From Chryseobacterium shigense (lineage in GTDB: Bacteria > Bacteroidota > Bacteroidia > Flavobacteriales > Weeksellaceae), in NCBI RefSeq assembly GCF_900156575.1, contig NZ_FTNY01000007.1, positions 62,001 through 126,000 on the forward strand: a stretch of DNA of 64,000 bases, in the 5' to 3' direction. Below, in pieces: positions 44,246 to 52,450 of the stretch. Under the pieces are notes generated by a model. That model was not told where the DNA came from. It did not search any database and saw only the letters and a list, made by a program, of their open reading frames with translations. Position 1 is the stretch's first letter. Every line of letters begins with the position of its first letter. The translations under genes and the position numbers were made by a program.

Positions 44246-45787
44246 TTATTTTGGTACAACAATAACATCAATATCTATATTAGCATCGTCAAATAAGTCT
44301 GCTAGTTCATCTGCTTTTGCTTGGGTAGGAACATGCCATTCAAGTTTTGAGCCTGCTTCTTGAGCAATTTCAGCATCTTTTCTGGCAGAATCTAACATTT
44401 GCTGTCTTCTCCTTCTGGCCCAGTCGCTATCTCCTTTAGGTGGCCATTTATCCCAATCTTTAGAATCCTGAAGAGTATTTGTTTCAGGATCATATCCGTC
44501 AAATTTTTTCTCTCCACTTTTCATTTTGTCGGTTTTGACTACATATTCTGTATTATCTGGTGCTCCAGTAGTTTTTTTCTGATAGTCTGCTCCCTTTTGA
44601 GGGGAGTGTCTATTTTCCCACGTTCCAGGACCACCATCACTTTCTCCAATTCTATATGTAGGTTTTTTTACTACTTGTTCAGCTATTTCATCTATACTTC
44701 CATCTGTAACCTTAGCAATATTTCCCCCCTCTTTTTTGGCGAGCTGTTCCATGGTCTCTGCAATCCCTCTTTTGGCTCCTGCTTCTGCCACATCATCTGC
44801 ACCTTTTTTCACACCTTGTTCTACAGCTTCCCCTACAGTTTCTTTAACTGTTTTTTCTACCACTGCCTCAGCTCCTTCTTTTAAAACGGTCTTTCCGGCT
44901 GTAGCAGCCAATGAGGTTCCCCCGGTATAAACAGCAGCAGCGGCATCAGGAATAAATTCCCCAACAGTAGTACCTATGGTTCTGGGGTTTTCAGCAACCC
45001 AGCTTGCAGCATCTTTGGTTCCTTCCCAGGCGGCGCTTCCGGCATCTGCCCAGTTTTGTCCGTCACTGGCCCAGTTCCAGGCTCCTTCTGCCGCATTGCT
45101 CCAGTTGTCTCCCTTGCTGGCCCAGTCCCAGGCATTTCCAACACCTTCGGTAGCTGCATTCCATCCATCACTTACCATTCCACCCAATGCTTCAGCAGTA
45201 CCCACGGGGTCCTGACCCACCTGATAAAGTGTTTCGCCTAGCCCCACGACACCGTTTACAGCTCCTTCTACCAGCCCAGCCCCCAGGTCATTGAACCAAT
45301 CTCCTACACCTGTTACCGGTTTCATCCAGTCCGGAAGCATCTGATCACGCATGTCGCGGTCTTTTTTGTTTTGCTCGGCAATCCAGTCAAATCCTTCCTT
45401 GATATAGTCGGAAGGCATTTTTCCTTCTCCAACGCCATAGGATACAGCAGCAGCTCTGTCAAAAAAGATATTGATCTTTCCACCAAATATACAATTACAA
45501 AAAGAATCTTCCAACAGCATGCGGCTGCCATTGATCTTTACCCCATCTTTTGGTTCCTGCCATCCTGTAACAATGGTGGGTAAGCAGGAAGCGCCTGTTG
45601 CCCATTTCAAAGGGTTGGTGCAAAGTCCCATAGGTTTAATATTGAAAAAAGGAAGGAAATCCAGTTCCGATGCCATAGGAACACTGTATATGGTGGTGTT
45701 TTTATTGTTGCTTACCCGCAGGGTAGAGGGGCTTGTTCCTTTGTCGCAAGCTAAAAAAGCACCTTCGGGTACGTATTTTTTTGCCAT
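44246..45787 (-). CDS. PAAR-like (DUF4280) protein with Tox-REase-5-like C-terminal toxin
   Basis: 513 residues. Residues 1-110 (VPEGAFLACDKGTSPSTL, LPTIVTGWQEPKDG, LEDSFCNCIFGG) are a PAAR-like DUF4280 domain that caps a VgrG spike. Residues about 200-270 hold Trp/Ala repeats such as AWDWASKGDNWSNA and AWNWASDGQNWADA. A helical Val/Glu/Ala linker follows. From about 385 the toxin tip shows YQKKTTGAPDN, KFDGYD (Asp430), LQDSKDWDKW (Lys443) and KLEWHVPTQAKADEL, matching a restriction-endonuclease-fold toxin. It is therefore expected to be a DNA-cleaving effector carried on the VgrG tip. The likely immunity gene follows 7 bases later. Confidence 0.85.
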   Translation of the reverse strand: MAKKYVPEGAFLACDKGTSPSTLRVSNNKNTTIYSVPMASELDFLPFFNIKPMGLCTNPLKWATGASCLPTIVTGWQEPKDGVKINGSRMLLEDSFCNCIFGGKINIFFDRAAAVSYGVGEGKMPSDYIKEGFDWIAEQNKKDRDMRDQMLPDWMKPVTGVGDWFNDLGAGLVEGAVNGVVGLGETLYQVGQDPVGTAEALGGMVSDGWNAATEGVGNAWDWASKGDNWSNAAEGAWNWASDGQNWADAGSAAWEGTKDAASWVAENPRTIGTTVGEFIPDAAAAVYTGGTSLAATAGKTVLKEGAEAVVEKTVKETVGEAVEQGVKKGADDVAEAGAKRGIAETMEQLAKKEGGNIAKVTDGSIDEIAEQVVKKPTYRIGESDGGPGTWENRHSPQKGADYQKKTTGAPDNTEYVVKTDKMKSGEKKFDGYDPETNTLQDSKDWDKWPPKGDSDWARRRRQQMLDSARKDAEIAQEAGSKLEWHVPTQAKADELADLFDDANIDIDVIVVPK

Positions 45788-45798
45788 AATGCGATGGT

Positions 45799-46071
45799 TT
45801 AGAGGTTAATTTTATCTGAGCTTAGCATTACATTTTTCAATCTTCTGAAACTATTTTCCAGTTGATTAAGGTTTTCCCGGGTTTCCAGAAAAATCTTACC
45901 CGGAACTTTCAATAGTTCCGAAACTTTACAATTCTCGATAGAGCATACGTAGTCTCCGTCCGCATACAGGTACCATTCTTTGGAAACCGAAGTCTCCAGA
46001 ATCCTCTCATCATCAAAAAGAAGATAATACCGGTCGTTCTGGAATACAATATCAAGCAATGGGATGGTCAT
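45799..46071 (-). CDS. Unknown 90-residue protein of the VgrG module
   Basis: 90 residues, not recognised. It is hydrophilic with alternating strands: VFQNDRYYLLFDDERILE, then WYLYADGDYVCSIENC, and a helical tail ENLNQLENSFRRLKNV. Its ATG lies inside the end of the 281-residue gene (20-base overlap, 46052-46071), and the PAAR-like effector follows 11 bases downstream. Position and tight overlap suggest a shared role, perhaps as a chaperone or adaptor. Confidence 0.7.
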   Translation of the reverse strand: MTIPLLDIVFQNDRYYLLFDDERILETSVSKEWYLYADGDYVCSIENCKVSELLKVPGKIFLETRENLNQLENSFRRLKNVMLSSDKINL

Positions 46072-46897
46072 GAGCTATCGCTTTTAAAATGTTCTTTTCT
46101 TCCCGATACAATGTACCTGGAATTTGTGCCAGACTCATACACATGCTCTGTTCAGACCAGGGCCATTCTTCCAGCAGATAACGTTCCATGTAATTCAGCT
46201 GCAAAAGTGTCGGAACCCTGGGACGATTCTTTAAAATGCGGATCATAGCGGTCACTTTATCTTGTGCGAAATTACTTTCATCAATGTTTCCTTTCACGTC
46301 GATCTGGTATCTGCCGTCTTCTAATTCAGAAATGCTCTCTTCCGTAATGATCGGAACACTTTTAGCCGCAATAAAATTGGGCAGCTCGCGATATCCGTTG
46401 ATAACCTGATTTTTTTTGAATTCTTTGAAATGAATGCCAGGAAACAGTAATTGATAGGGCATTGCGAAGCGCAGAGCTTGTGCCAGACGGTCACCATCTT
46501 CCAAAAGTTCTTCTACGCCTCTGATAAAAACTTCACGGTACTGTTCATTTCTATGTTTTAGAATTATTTTAGGCTTGATCTCTCTCCATTTGTTCTGAAC
46601 CTCATCCAGGTTGATAATTTTTCCCAGTTTTCCGCTTTCGTCGAGAGTGCAGACAATCTTTTCTCTCAGCTGATGCAGATCTCCGATCCATTTGTACATT
46701 CCCTCTTTATTGGATTGTTTATAAAATGGCATTTCAACCGTAAAAACGGGCTTTTCATTTTCAATAGAAGTCAAGGTAACCCTGATCTCAGCTTCAATAT
46801 AGTTCTCATTTCTGAGGCCCTGAAACTGATACCTTTCTTCTCTGAGAAAAGTATATTTTCGATGTTCACCTCTGTTTTCGTTATTAATCTGCATCAT
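46052..46897 (-). CDS. Unknown 281-residue protein of the VgrG module
   Basis: 281 residues, no signal peptide, not recognised. The N-terminal half is beta-rich (EIRVTLTSIENEKPVFTVEM) with KWIGDLHQLREKIV; the centre has a helical EQYREVFIRGVEELLEDG, and the C-terminal part has LLQLNYMERYLLEEWPW. Its start overlaps the vgrG stop by one base (TAATG). It lies between the spike gene and the PAAR-like effector, the place where other type VI systems keep effector-loading adaptors such as DUF4123 or DUF1795 proteins, but it does not resemble those. Confidence 0.75.
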   Translation of the reverse strand: MMQINNENRGEHRKYTFLREERYQFQGLRNENYIEAEIRVTLTSIENEKPVFTVEMPFYKQSNKEGMYKWIGDLHQLREKIVCTLDESGKLGKIINLDEVQNKWREIKPKIILKHRNEQYREVFIRGVEELLEDGDRLAQALRFAMPYQLLFPGIHFKEFKKNQVINGYRELPNFIAAKSVPIITEESISELEDGRYQIDVKGNIDESNFAQDKVTAMIRILKNRPRVPTLLQLNYMERYLLEEWPWSEQSMCMSLAQIPGTLYREEKNILKAIAHDHPIA

Positions 46898-49080
46898 TAT
46901 CCTTTATTGATTTCTACATCTGCGCCTTTGATATTGGTAGGTCCGGAAGATGATGTATTAATTTTGGCCGCATTGACATTAATATCACTATCGATCTTAA
47001 TTCCAGGATTTGCAGAGGCTTTTCCAAGTTCGGTCGTTGTTTTCCCTATAACTTTTACATTGAGTCCTTCTATAGTAATATCTCCTCCTGTAGTCATGAT
47101 AATAGAGCTGCTTCCTGTTTTAATGGTGATGGTGGTGTCACATTCCAGAGTAATTTTTCCGGAACTATCCATTGTAAGCATGGAATTAGCTCCGCCGCCT
47201 TCTTTTCCACCCACATTAATAGCACTCATACTGCCTGCATTGACTGTATTATTATTGCCTACTGTTACTGTTTTATTATTATTGGCATTAGTGGTTGCAT
47301 TTCCAGCTCCGTCAAACTTCATATTTGCTCCCCCCTGATCGGTGAGGAATACAGATCCTGCGCCGTCATCTAACTCCAGTTTATTACCGCTTCGACTGCT
47401 TAAACTTTTAACGTTATTGTTTTGCCCGCCGCCAACGCCAACTCCACCATGAAACATTCCTCCCATTATAAAGGGACGGTCCGGATGCTGGTGTACGAAA
47501 TTGACTACCACCTGGTCTCCAACTTCAGGAATAGCCATAAAACCACGGTTTTTACTTACTTTATCACTCCCTCCTGCATCAGGAGTCATGACACGGATGA
47601 ATTCTGTCTTATCCTGTCCGCTTTGCCAGTCAAACTGAACCTGTACACGACCCTGATTTAAAGGATCGGTATTTGAAATAACTTTTGCGAACTGAGGATC
47701 TGCCTTTGGCATCTCAAATTCGGGACGTGGCATAAATCCCGTATCAGCGGCAATGGCCTCAAAATCTCCGGTATAATAACCTCTTCCATCTACTTCGTGG
47801 CTCACCGCTGTGATCATAAGTTTAGTGAAGTAAGCCGTCTGATTGGTTTCTGATTTCCTCATTTCTACATCTGCCGTACATCCAGGGTATAAAAACGGGA
47901 CACTGGTCGTTCCTGAAGTGATAAAAACATTGACAGCCTTACTTCCTGCTGTACCTTTCTGAGAGGCATCGATATCCATAAAGGTTGATGCTTTGATTGG
48001 GGCTATTCGTAAAGAAGGTGTGGTAAATGTCTTTTGAGATATTTCGTAAGCCCGTTTCGCAATATCTGATTGGTGGTTGATTGTTGAACTTCCAGTTGTG
48101 AGTTTTTCATTTTTGCTGCTGTTGTAGCCGTAAAAACTGGGATTTACATGCTGGGCTTTCATTTTGATTTTGATGTCGTGGACACTGCTTCCATAAACCA
48201 GCTGGACTGGTTTTTCCTGTGGCGGCAGTTTTCCGAAATGAAGAACTTCTCCATCATAGTAAAACTGTTCACCATAGGCTTCTGCTATTCTTGCCAGATA
48301 ATTGTAATGAGTTTCTTCATACTGGGAGCTGTAGGAAACATTACCATGCTGCGAATCTACTCTGAAGTCGAATTTATTGGAGCCAAGACCTTCCTTGATA
48401 ACCCAGTCTGCAATACTGTTCAGGCTGATTTCCTGTGTGCCTCCAAAACTTTGGATATGAGGGGCTGCATCAAGTAGTACGGTAGGGCTGTTTCCGGTAA
48501 GGACAATATTTCCCAGACTGCCTTTTTCCTGACTGAATCCTACTTCTGTAATGACACCTACAAAGTTCCTTTCCGGACTTTCTTCTACATCCTTATATTT
48601 AAAGACTATCGTAATTCTTTTTCCCAAAAAATTTTGTGCCTGCTCCAGATTGTGATTTTCTGCATCTCCTAAAGTGTCATGGGCAAGCGTTAAATTGAAT
48701 TCATGATGTTTAACAGCGCTTTGAGTCAGTTTAAAATGCTTGAAATGCTTGATAATTTTACCTTCAATAATGATTTCAATTTTGACGACGCGGTTAATGC
48801 CTAAAAGTTCACTGGTGGGAATAGAGCTTGCATTGTGTATTTTGGAGGTAGGCTGTGTCGCCCAGATTTTATTTTCCGAAACCAGTGCTGTATTGGGTTG
48901 GGCAACTTTATTCATGAAATTATCAGTATAGGAAATGGCCTGTCCCGCAGTCTGTGCTGCTTTTTTTATGGAATCAGCTTTTTTTACAGTTTCTTTGGCC
49001 TCATTGGTCTGGGCTATACTTTCCAGATTTTTTTTGGATTTTGAAATCTGGTTCTTTGATGATTGATTGTCCTGAAACAT
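46897..49080 (-). CDS. vgrG: Type VI secretion system spike protein VgrG
   Basis: A 727-residue VgrG that forms the trimeric puncturing tip of the type VI needle. The gp27-like part begins LLGINRVVKIEIIIEGK at about residue 92; an OB-fold region VISNTDPLNQGRVQVQFDW and VGDQVVVNFVHQHPDRPFI follow. The C-terminal part (about 560-727) is Gly/Thr/Asn-rich with short repeats and fits the beta-helix spike (NKTVTVGNNNTVNAG, ITLECDTTITIKTGSSS). An N-terminal extension of about 90 mostly polar residues is unusual. No tssB, tssC or other structural genes are in the window, so the module is an orphan relying on machinery elsewhere. Confidence 0.9.
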   Translation of the reverse strand: MFQDNQSSKNQISKSKKNLESIAQTNEAKETVKKADSIKKAAQTAGQAISYTDNFMNKVAQPNTALVSENKIWATQPTSKIHNASSIPTSELLGINRVVKIEIIIEGKIIKHFKHFKLTQSAVKHHEFNLTLAHDTLGDAENHNLEQAQNFLGKRITIVFKYKDVEESPERNFVGVITEVGFSQEKGSLGNIVLTGNSPTVLLDAAPHIQSFGGTQEISLNSIADWVIKEGLGSNKFDFRVDSQHGNVSYSSQYEETHYNYLARIAEAYGEQFYYDGEVLHFGKLPPQEKPVQLVYGSSVHDIKIKMKAQHVNPSFYGYNSSKNEKLTTGSSTINHQSDIAKRAYEISQKTFTTPSLRIAPIKASTFMDIDASQKGTAGSKAVNVFITSGTTSVPFLYPGCTADVEMRKSETNQTAYFTKLMITAVSHEVDGRGYYTGDFEAIAADTGFMPRPEFEMPKADPQFAKVISNTDPLNQGRVQVQFDWQSGQDKTEFIRVMTPDAGGSDKVSKNRGFMAIPEVGDQVVVNFVHQHPDRPFIMGGMFHGGVGVGGGQNNNVKSLSSRSGNKLELDDGAGSVFLTDQGGANMKFDGAGNATTNANNNKTVTVGNNNTVNAGSMSAINVGGKEGGGANSMLTMDSSGKITLECDTTITIKTGSSSIIMTTGGDITIEGLNVKVIGKTTTELGKASANPGIKIDSDINVNAAKINTSSSGPTNIKGADVEINKG

Positions 49081-49835
49081 AACATATTTTTTTTCTGATT
49101 AGTGTAGGGTCAACACCGGCCTGATCTACAGGTCCCGATTATACTTGTTCTTATCACTCACTACAGATGAAATACTGTCTGGTCGATGTCAGCAGAAGAC
49201 ATTCTTTTGTGAGGAATTTACCGTTCTTTTTTCACGTAATACATAGGCAAAGCCCGTTCTTTTTTAAATTTTATAATATCATTAACATTTTGTTTAGATG
49301 AATTTAATATTCTGAATTACAGGGTAGTATTGTAGATATTAAAATCACATCGATGTGAAACAAATATAAGAAGGTACGATCCTAATCAAAAAAAATTGAA
49401 AGACTATTTTACTTTTTGTCGTACTTCTACTACTAACACTTGTTAGTTTCAAAATGAGACAAAAAGAATGGGGTATTCCATCTTCTTTGCAGATACAGGA
49501 AAATCCCACTATAGTTTAAACTTTAATGGAAGTAACAGATGGGATGGGATCATGTATGCAAGAGGAGAAAGGTTTTTGGAATAACAAAAACAGTCTGATC
49601 TGATTATCGATCCTATGGTAGCGTTTTTTGTAAAGCTTACTTCCGGTTTAAGAAGTTGTACACTATCATAAAACTTTTGAGCCCTTAATTTCCACTGAGC
49701 TTCATTCAATAAAAAATCGATGTCAGAAAAACAAAAACATTGCTGGCGGTATAAATTGATTTAATTTTGTTAACAATTCACTTTGGTTCTCGAGATCAAT
49801 AGTAGAAATAAAATTAGAACATATACTTGAAATTT
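49081..49835. other. Long intergenic region upstream of vgrG
   Basis: It holds the vgrG promoter (listed separately) and a roughly 270-base leader. On the minus strand 49509-49709 is a 66-codon frame (MNEAQWKLRAQKFYDSVQLL...) that reads protein-like but has no recognised family; it may be a small gene or a relic. Nothing else is visible. Confidence 0.45.
49361..49389 (-). promoter_or_regulatory. Promoter of the vgrG operon
   Basis: On the minus strand TATATTTG (49361-49368) is the -7 box and TTG (49387-49389) lies 18 bases upstream, within the -33 spacing. The leader to the vgrG start would be about 270 bases. Confidence 0.6.
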
Positions 49836-50594
49836 ATGAAGAAAATAGGAATTATAGGTTTCGGCTGGCTGGGATCCAGGCTCGCTGCTTCAATGTCCGG
49901 ACCATATCAAATATATACTACTGCCACTACAAAAGATAAAGTGGAGGATCTTTCTTTAAAAGGATTCCATGCCTCCCTGGCAAGTTTTCCTGATTTTCAG
50001 CTGGAAGAAAAAATCGCACAATGGAACGAGATTAAGGATATAGATGTTCTTATTATTACTATTCCGCTTTCCGGGAAAAGGTGTTGCGCAAGTTCGTTGT
50101 ACAATAGGGTGCAGCATTTGCTGTCTTTTATCGGTGATTTTGATGGACAAATGTTTGTGATGAGTTCCACCGGTGTATATCCGGATATTGCCGGAGAATA
50201 TAGCGAAGAAAGTCTTTCTTCTGATGAGGTTCAGGGAGAGAGAATGGTCAGAAACAGATATCCGCAGGTTAATATTTTGAGATTATCCGGACTTATGGGA
50301 GATAACAGGCTTCTTAAAAATTACAACGTTTCAAATCTGCAGGCCCCGGTGAACCATATTCATTATGAAGATATTTCGGGCATCATTGAAAAAATGATCA
50401 AAATAGGATCAAAAGGAAAACTTTATAACGTGACCGCTCCACAACATCCGTCAAAAGCCGAGGTGATCAACGCCCAGAAAAATCTGCCGTCTCCGGATCA
50501 GTCAGTAGGTGAGGGGAAAATAATACTTCCCTCAAAATTAGTTTCAGAATTAGACTTTGTCTTTAAATATCCGGATCCGAAAGCATTTCATTAA
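49836..50594 (+). CDS. Rossmann-fold NAD(P)-binding protein
   Basis: 252 residues from ATG 49836; an in-frame TTG at 49827 precedes it but the Rossmann start MKKIGIIGFGWLGSRLA fixes the ATG. The N-terminal GxGxxG loop binds NAD(P). The later SSTGVYPDIAGEYSEES has the Ser...Tyr pattern of extended SDR epimerase/dehydratase-like proteins (YeeZ type), although there is no clear Tyr-x3-Lys. The substrate is unknown. It is convergent with the nucleoside phosphorylase across a terminator. Confidence 0.75.
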   Translation: MKKIGIIGFGWLGSRLAASMSGPYQIYTTATTKDKVEDLSLKGFHASLASFPDFQLEEKIAQWNEIKDIDVLIITIPLSGKRCCASSLYNRVQHLLSFIGDFDGQMFVMSSTGVYPDIAGEYSEESLSSDEVQGERMVRNRYPQVNILRLSGLMGDNRLLKNYNVSNLQAPVNHIHYEDISGIIEKMIKIGSKGKLYNVTAPQHPSKAEVINAQKNLPSPDQSVGEGKIILPSKLVSELDFVFKYPDPKAFH

Positions 50595-50670
50595 AATAAT
50601 AAATTCTCATGGACTCGGTAGATGGCCAAGATATTGGTCCTGCTTTTTTTGCAAAATGTATTTTTAAACT

Positions 50671-50702
50671 AAACCTTGTAGGTAGTGAAGTCTACAAGGT
50701 TT
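50671..50702. terminator. Bidirectional terminator
   Basis: aaaccttgtag / ctacaaggttt form an 11-base stem with a gtagtgaagt loop between two convergent genes. Confidence 0.85.
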
Positions 50703-50732
50703 AGAATTCAAGTTTTGTCTTTGAAATATTTT

Positions 50733-51587
50733 TTATTTAATGATTCTGTCCAATACCCAATCGATCAGGTTTTTCTCAGAAGCGTGATGGTCTGCGGAGA
50801 ATTCTCCTCGTCTTCTGTTGGCAATAACATTGTTTACCGTGATTGCTTTGTGGCCTAATAGTTTTGAAAGGGCGTAAATGGCTGAGGTTTCCATCTCAAA
50901 GTTGGTGACTCCAAGATCGTTCAGGGTCTCCAGAAACTTATCATCAAATGCTTTTAGACGAAGTTCTCTTCCCTGAGGAGCATAGAATCCAGGGAAAGTA
51001 GCTGTATTTCCGTGGTATTTGGCATCTTTATAGTATTCTCCCATTTCTTCCGCCCAGTCTGAGAAGTAAAGCATCGGCTTGATCTTCGCGTAAGGGAATT
51101 TCTCCATGAAGTTTTTTGAAAATTCGTTTTCAAAGCTATAGTCCTGATAGAAATGCATCAGTCCGTCAAGACCCACAACATTCTGGGTGACCAGCATATT
51201 ATCAACCTGAACGTCAGGGTTAACACTTCCACAGGTTCCCATACGGAACAATTCAAGTGCCTTATGTTCTGTTTTAAATTCTTTATTTTTAAGATCGATA
51301 TTGACCAAAGCATCAAGCTCGTTCATCACAATATCGATGTTTTCGGTTCCGATCCCTGTAGACATTACGGTAATTCTTTCTCCACGCAAGGTTCCGGTAT
51401 GGGTATAGAATTCTCTTTTGTTTTTTTTGATCTCTACTTTATCAAAATATTGTGAAACTTTTGCCACTCTGTCCGGATCTCCCACAAGGATGATCTTATC
51501 AGCAATATCTTCAGGTAGAAGATTTAAGTGGTAGACACTTCCGTCATCATTCAGAACCAGTTCTGAGGCAGCAAGCTTATTTAGCAT
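50733..51587 (-). CDS. Nucleoside phosphorylase (uridine phosphorylase-like)
   Basis: A 284-residue cytoplasmic enzyme of the NP-I family that cleaves a nucleoside with phosphate to base and ribose-1-phosphate. Motifs are ADKIILVGDPDRVAKV (phosphate site Gly-Asp), STGIGTENIDIVMNEL, FRMGTCGSVNPD and FEMETSAIYALSKLLGH (substrate site). The pattern fits uridine or purine nucleoside phosphorylases; the exact base is unclear. It is probably cotranscribed after the small secreted protein gene upstream (19 bases between). Confidence 0.88.
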   Translation of the reverse strand: MLNKLAASELVLNDDGSVYHLNLLPEDIADKIILVGDPDRVAKVSQYFDKVEIKKNKREFYTHTGTLRGERITVMSTGIGTENIDIVMNELDALVNIDLKNKEFKTEHKALELFRMGTCGSVNPDVQVDNMLVTQNVVGLDGLMHFYQDYSFENEFSKNFMEKFPYAKIKPMLYFSDWAEEMGEYYKDAKYHGNTATFPGFYAPQGRELRLKAFDDKFLETLNDLGVTNFEMETSAIYALSKLLGHKAITVNNVIANRRRGEFSADHHASEKNLIDWVLDRIIK

Positions 51588-51606
51588 AACTTATATTTTT
51601 TGTTGT

Positions 51607-52062
51607 TTAATTAATAAAAATAGCGTCCTTATAAGGCGACCCGGCCAATTCATAGATGGTATCGTATTCCTCTACAATTCTTTTTTGTCCCTGAAATATT
51701 TCATAGACTGTGATAATGGTCTTTTCAAAGTTTTTAGGATCTTTCCTCTGGGTGGTAATTTCATAGAACTTGTCTCCTTTTTTAAGGACCGAAACCATTT
51801 CTTCTTTAGTAGAATTGTTGGAATCCATCATGCCCGGAAAGTCCATCACAACGTCTTTCAGATCCGTATATTTTTTATAGGGTTTTGTAACTCCATTGGA
51901 ATAGACGTAAACATTGGGGATCGGTTTATCCTGTTCAAGGCGGATAAGATAATAATCATTACCCTTCTTTTCCGCATATACAGCCATTTCTTTTTTCTGT
52001 GAATAGGTAAAGATGGAAAGAAAACCTGCCGCAAAAGCAAATAAAACTTTTGTTTTCATCAT
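51607..52062 (-). CDS. Secreted hypothetical protein
   Basis: 151 residues (two adjacent ATG codons at 52062 and 52059). The signal peptide is MKTKVLFAFAAGFLSIFTYSQ. The mature part is beta-rich with charged turns (EKKGNDYYLIRLEQDKPIP and KGDKFYEITTQRKDPKNF). No family was recognised. It lies just upstream of the nucleoside phosphorylase on the same strand. Confidence 0.75.
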   Translation of the reverse strand: MMKTKVLFAFAAGFLSIFTYSQKKEMAVYAEKKGNDYYLIRLEQDKPIPNVYVYSNGVTKPYKKYTDLKDVVMDFPGMMDSNNSTKEEMVSVLKKGDKFYEITTQRKDPKNFEKTIITVYEIFQGQKRIVEEYDTIYELAGSPYKDAIFIN

Positions 52063-52450
52063 AATATTTTGTTTTAATCTGTTGAAATTGATGTTAAAAA
52101 AAATCCTCTCCCAATATCTTTCGTCATCATTTTTTAAACCGGCATGAAGAAGTCAGCCGTCCTAAAGTATAATGAATTTAATTTCGGGGTTTAAAATTAA
52201 TAAAAATATTTCTAATTTTTATCGATACAAGCTCGAAGATGGAGACTGGAATTTAGAGAAGTTAAAAGCAGCATCAGGCATCGTTTTTTTTTTCTTGTTG
52301 ATGTTGTTTTATTAAATTTTACTTTAATATTGATGTATTTTAGTTTAAAATAATTTGAATATTTCATGTTTGCTGTAAAATATAAACATTTTTTAATCTG
52401 TTCTTAAACTTAACATAACATGAGAACGGTACTTTTGCCGCTAAAAATTA
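52063..52450 (+). other. Intergenic region with a promoter near its right end
   Basis: AT-rich between divergent genes. TACTTTTG at 52430-52437 is a -7 box for the peroxidase gene, 13 bases before its start codon. No other feature is visible. Confidence 0.5.

Noticed and set aside
44399..44884. 161-codon open frame on the plus strand
   Set aside because: Antisense to the toxin gene; Phe/Ser/Cys-rich translation typical of shadow frames.
46673..47338. 221-codon open frame on the plus strand
   Set aside because: It lies fully antisense to the vgrG end and the 281-residue gene, both of which are well supported.
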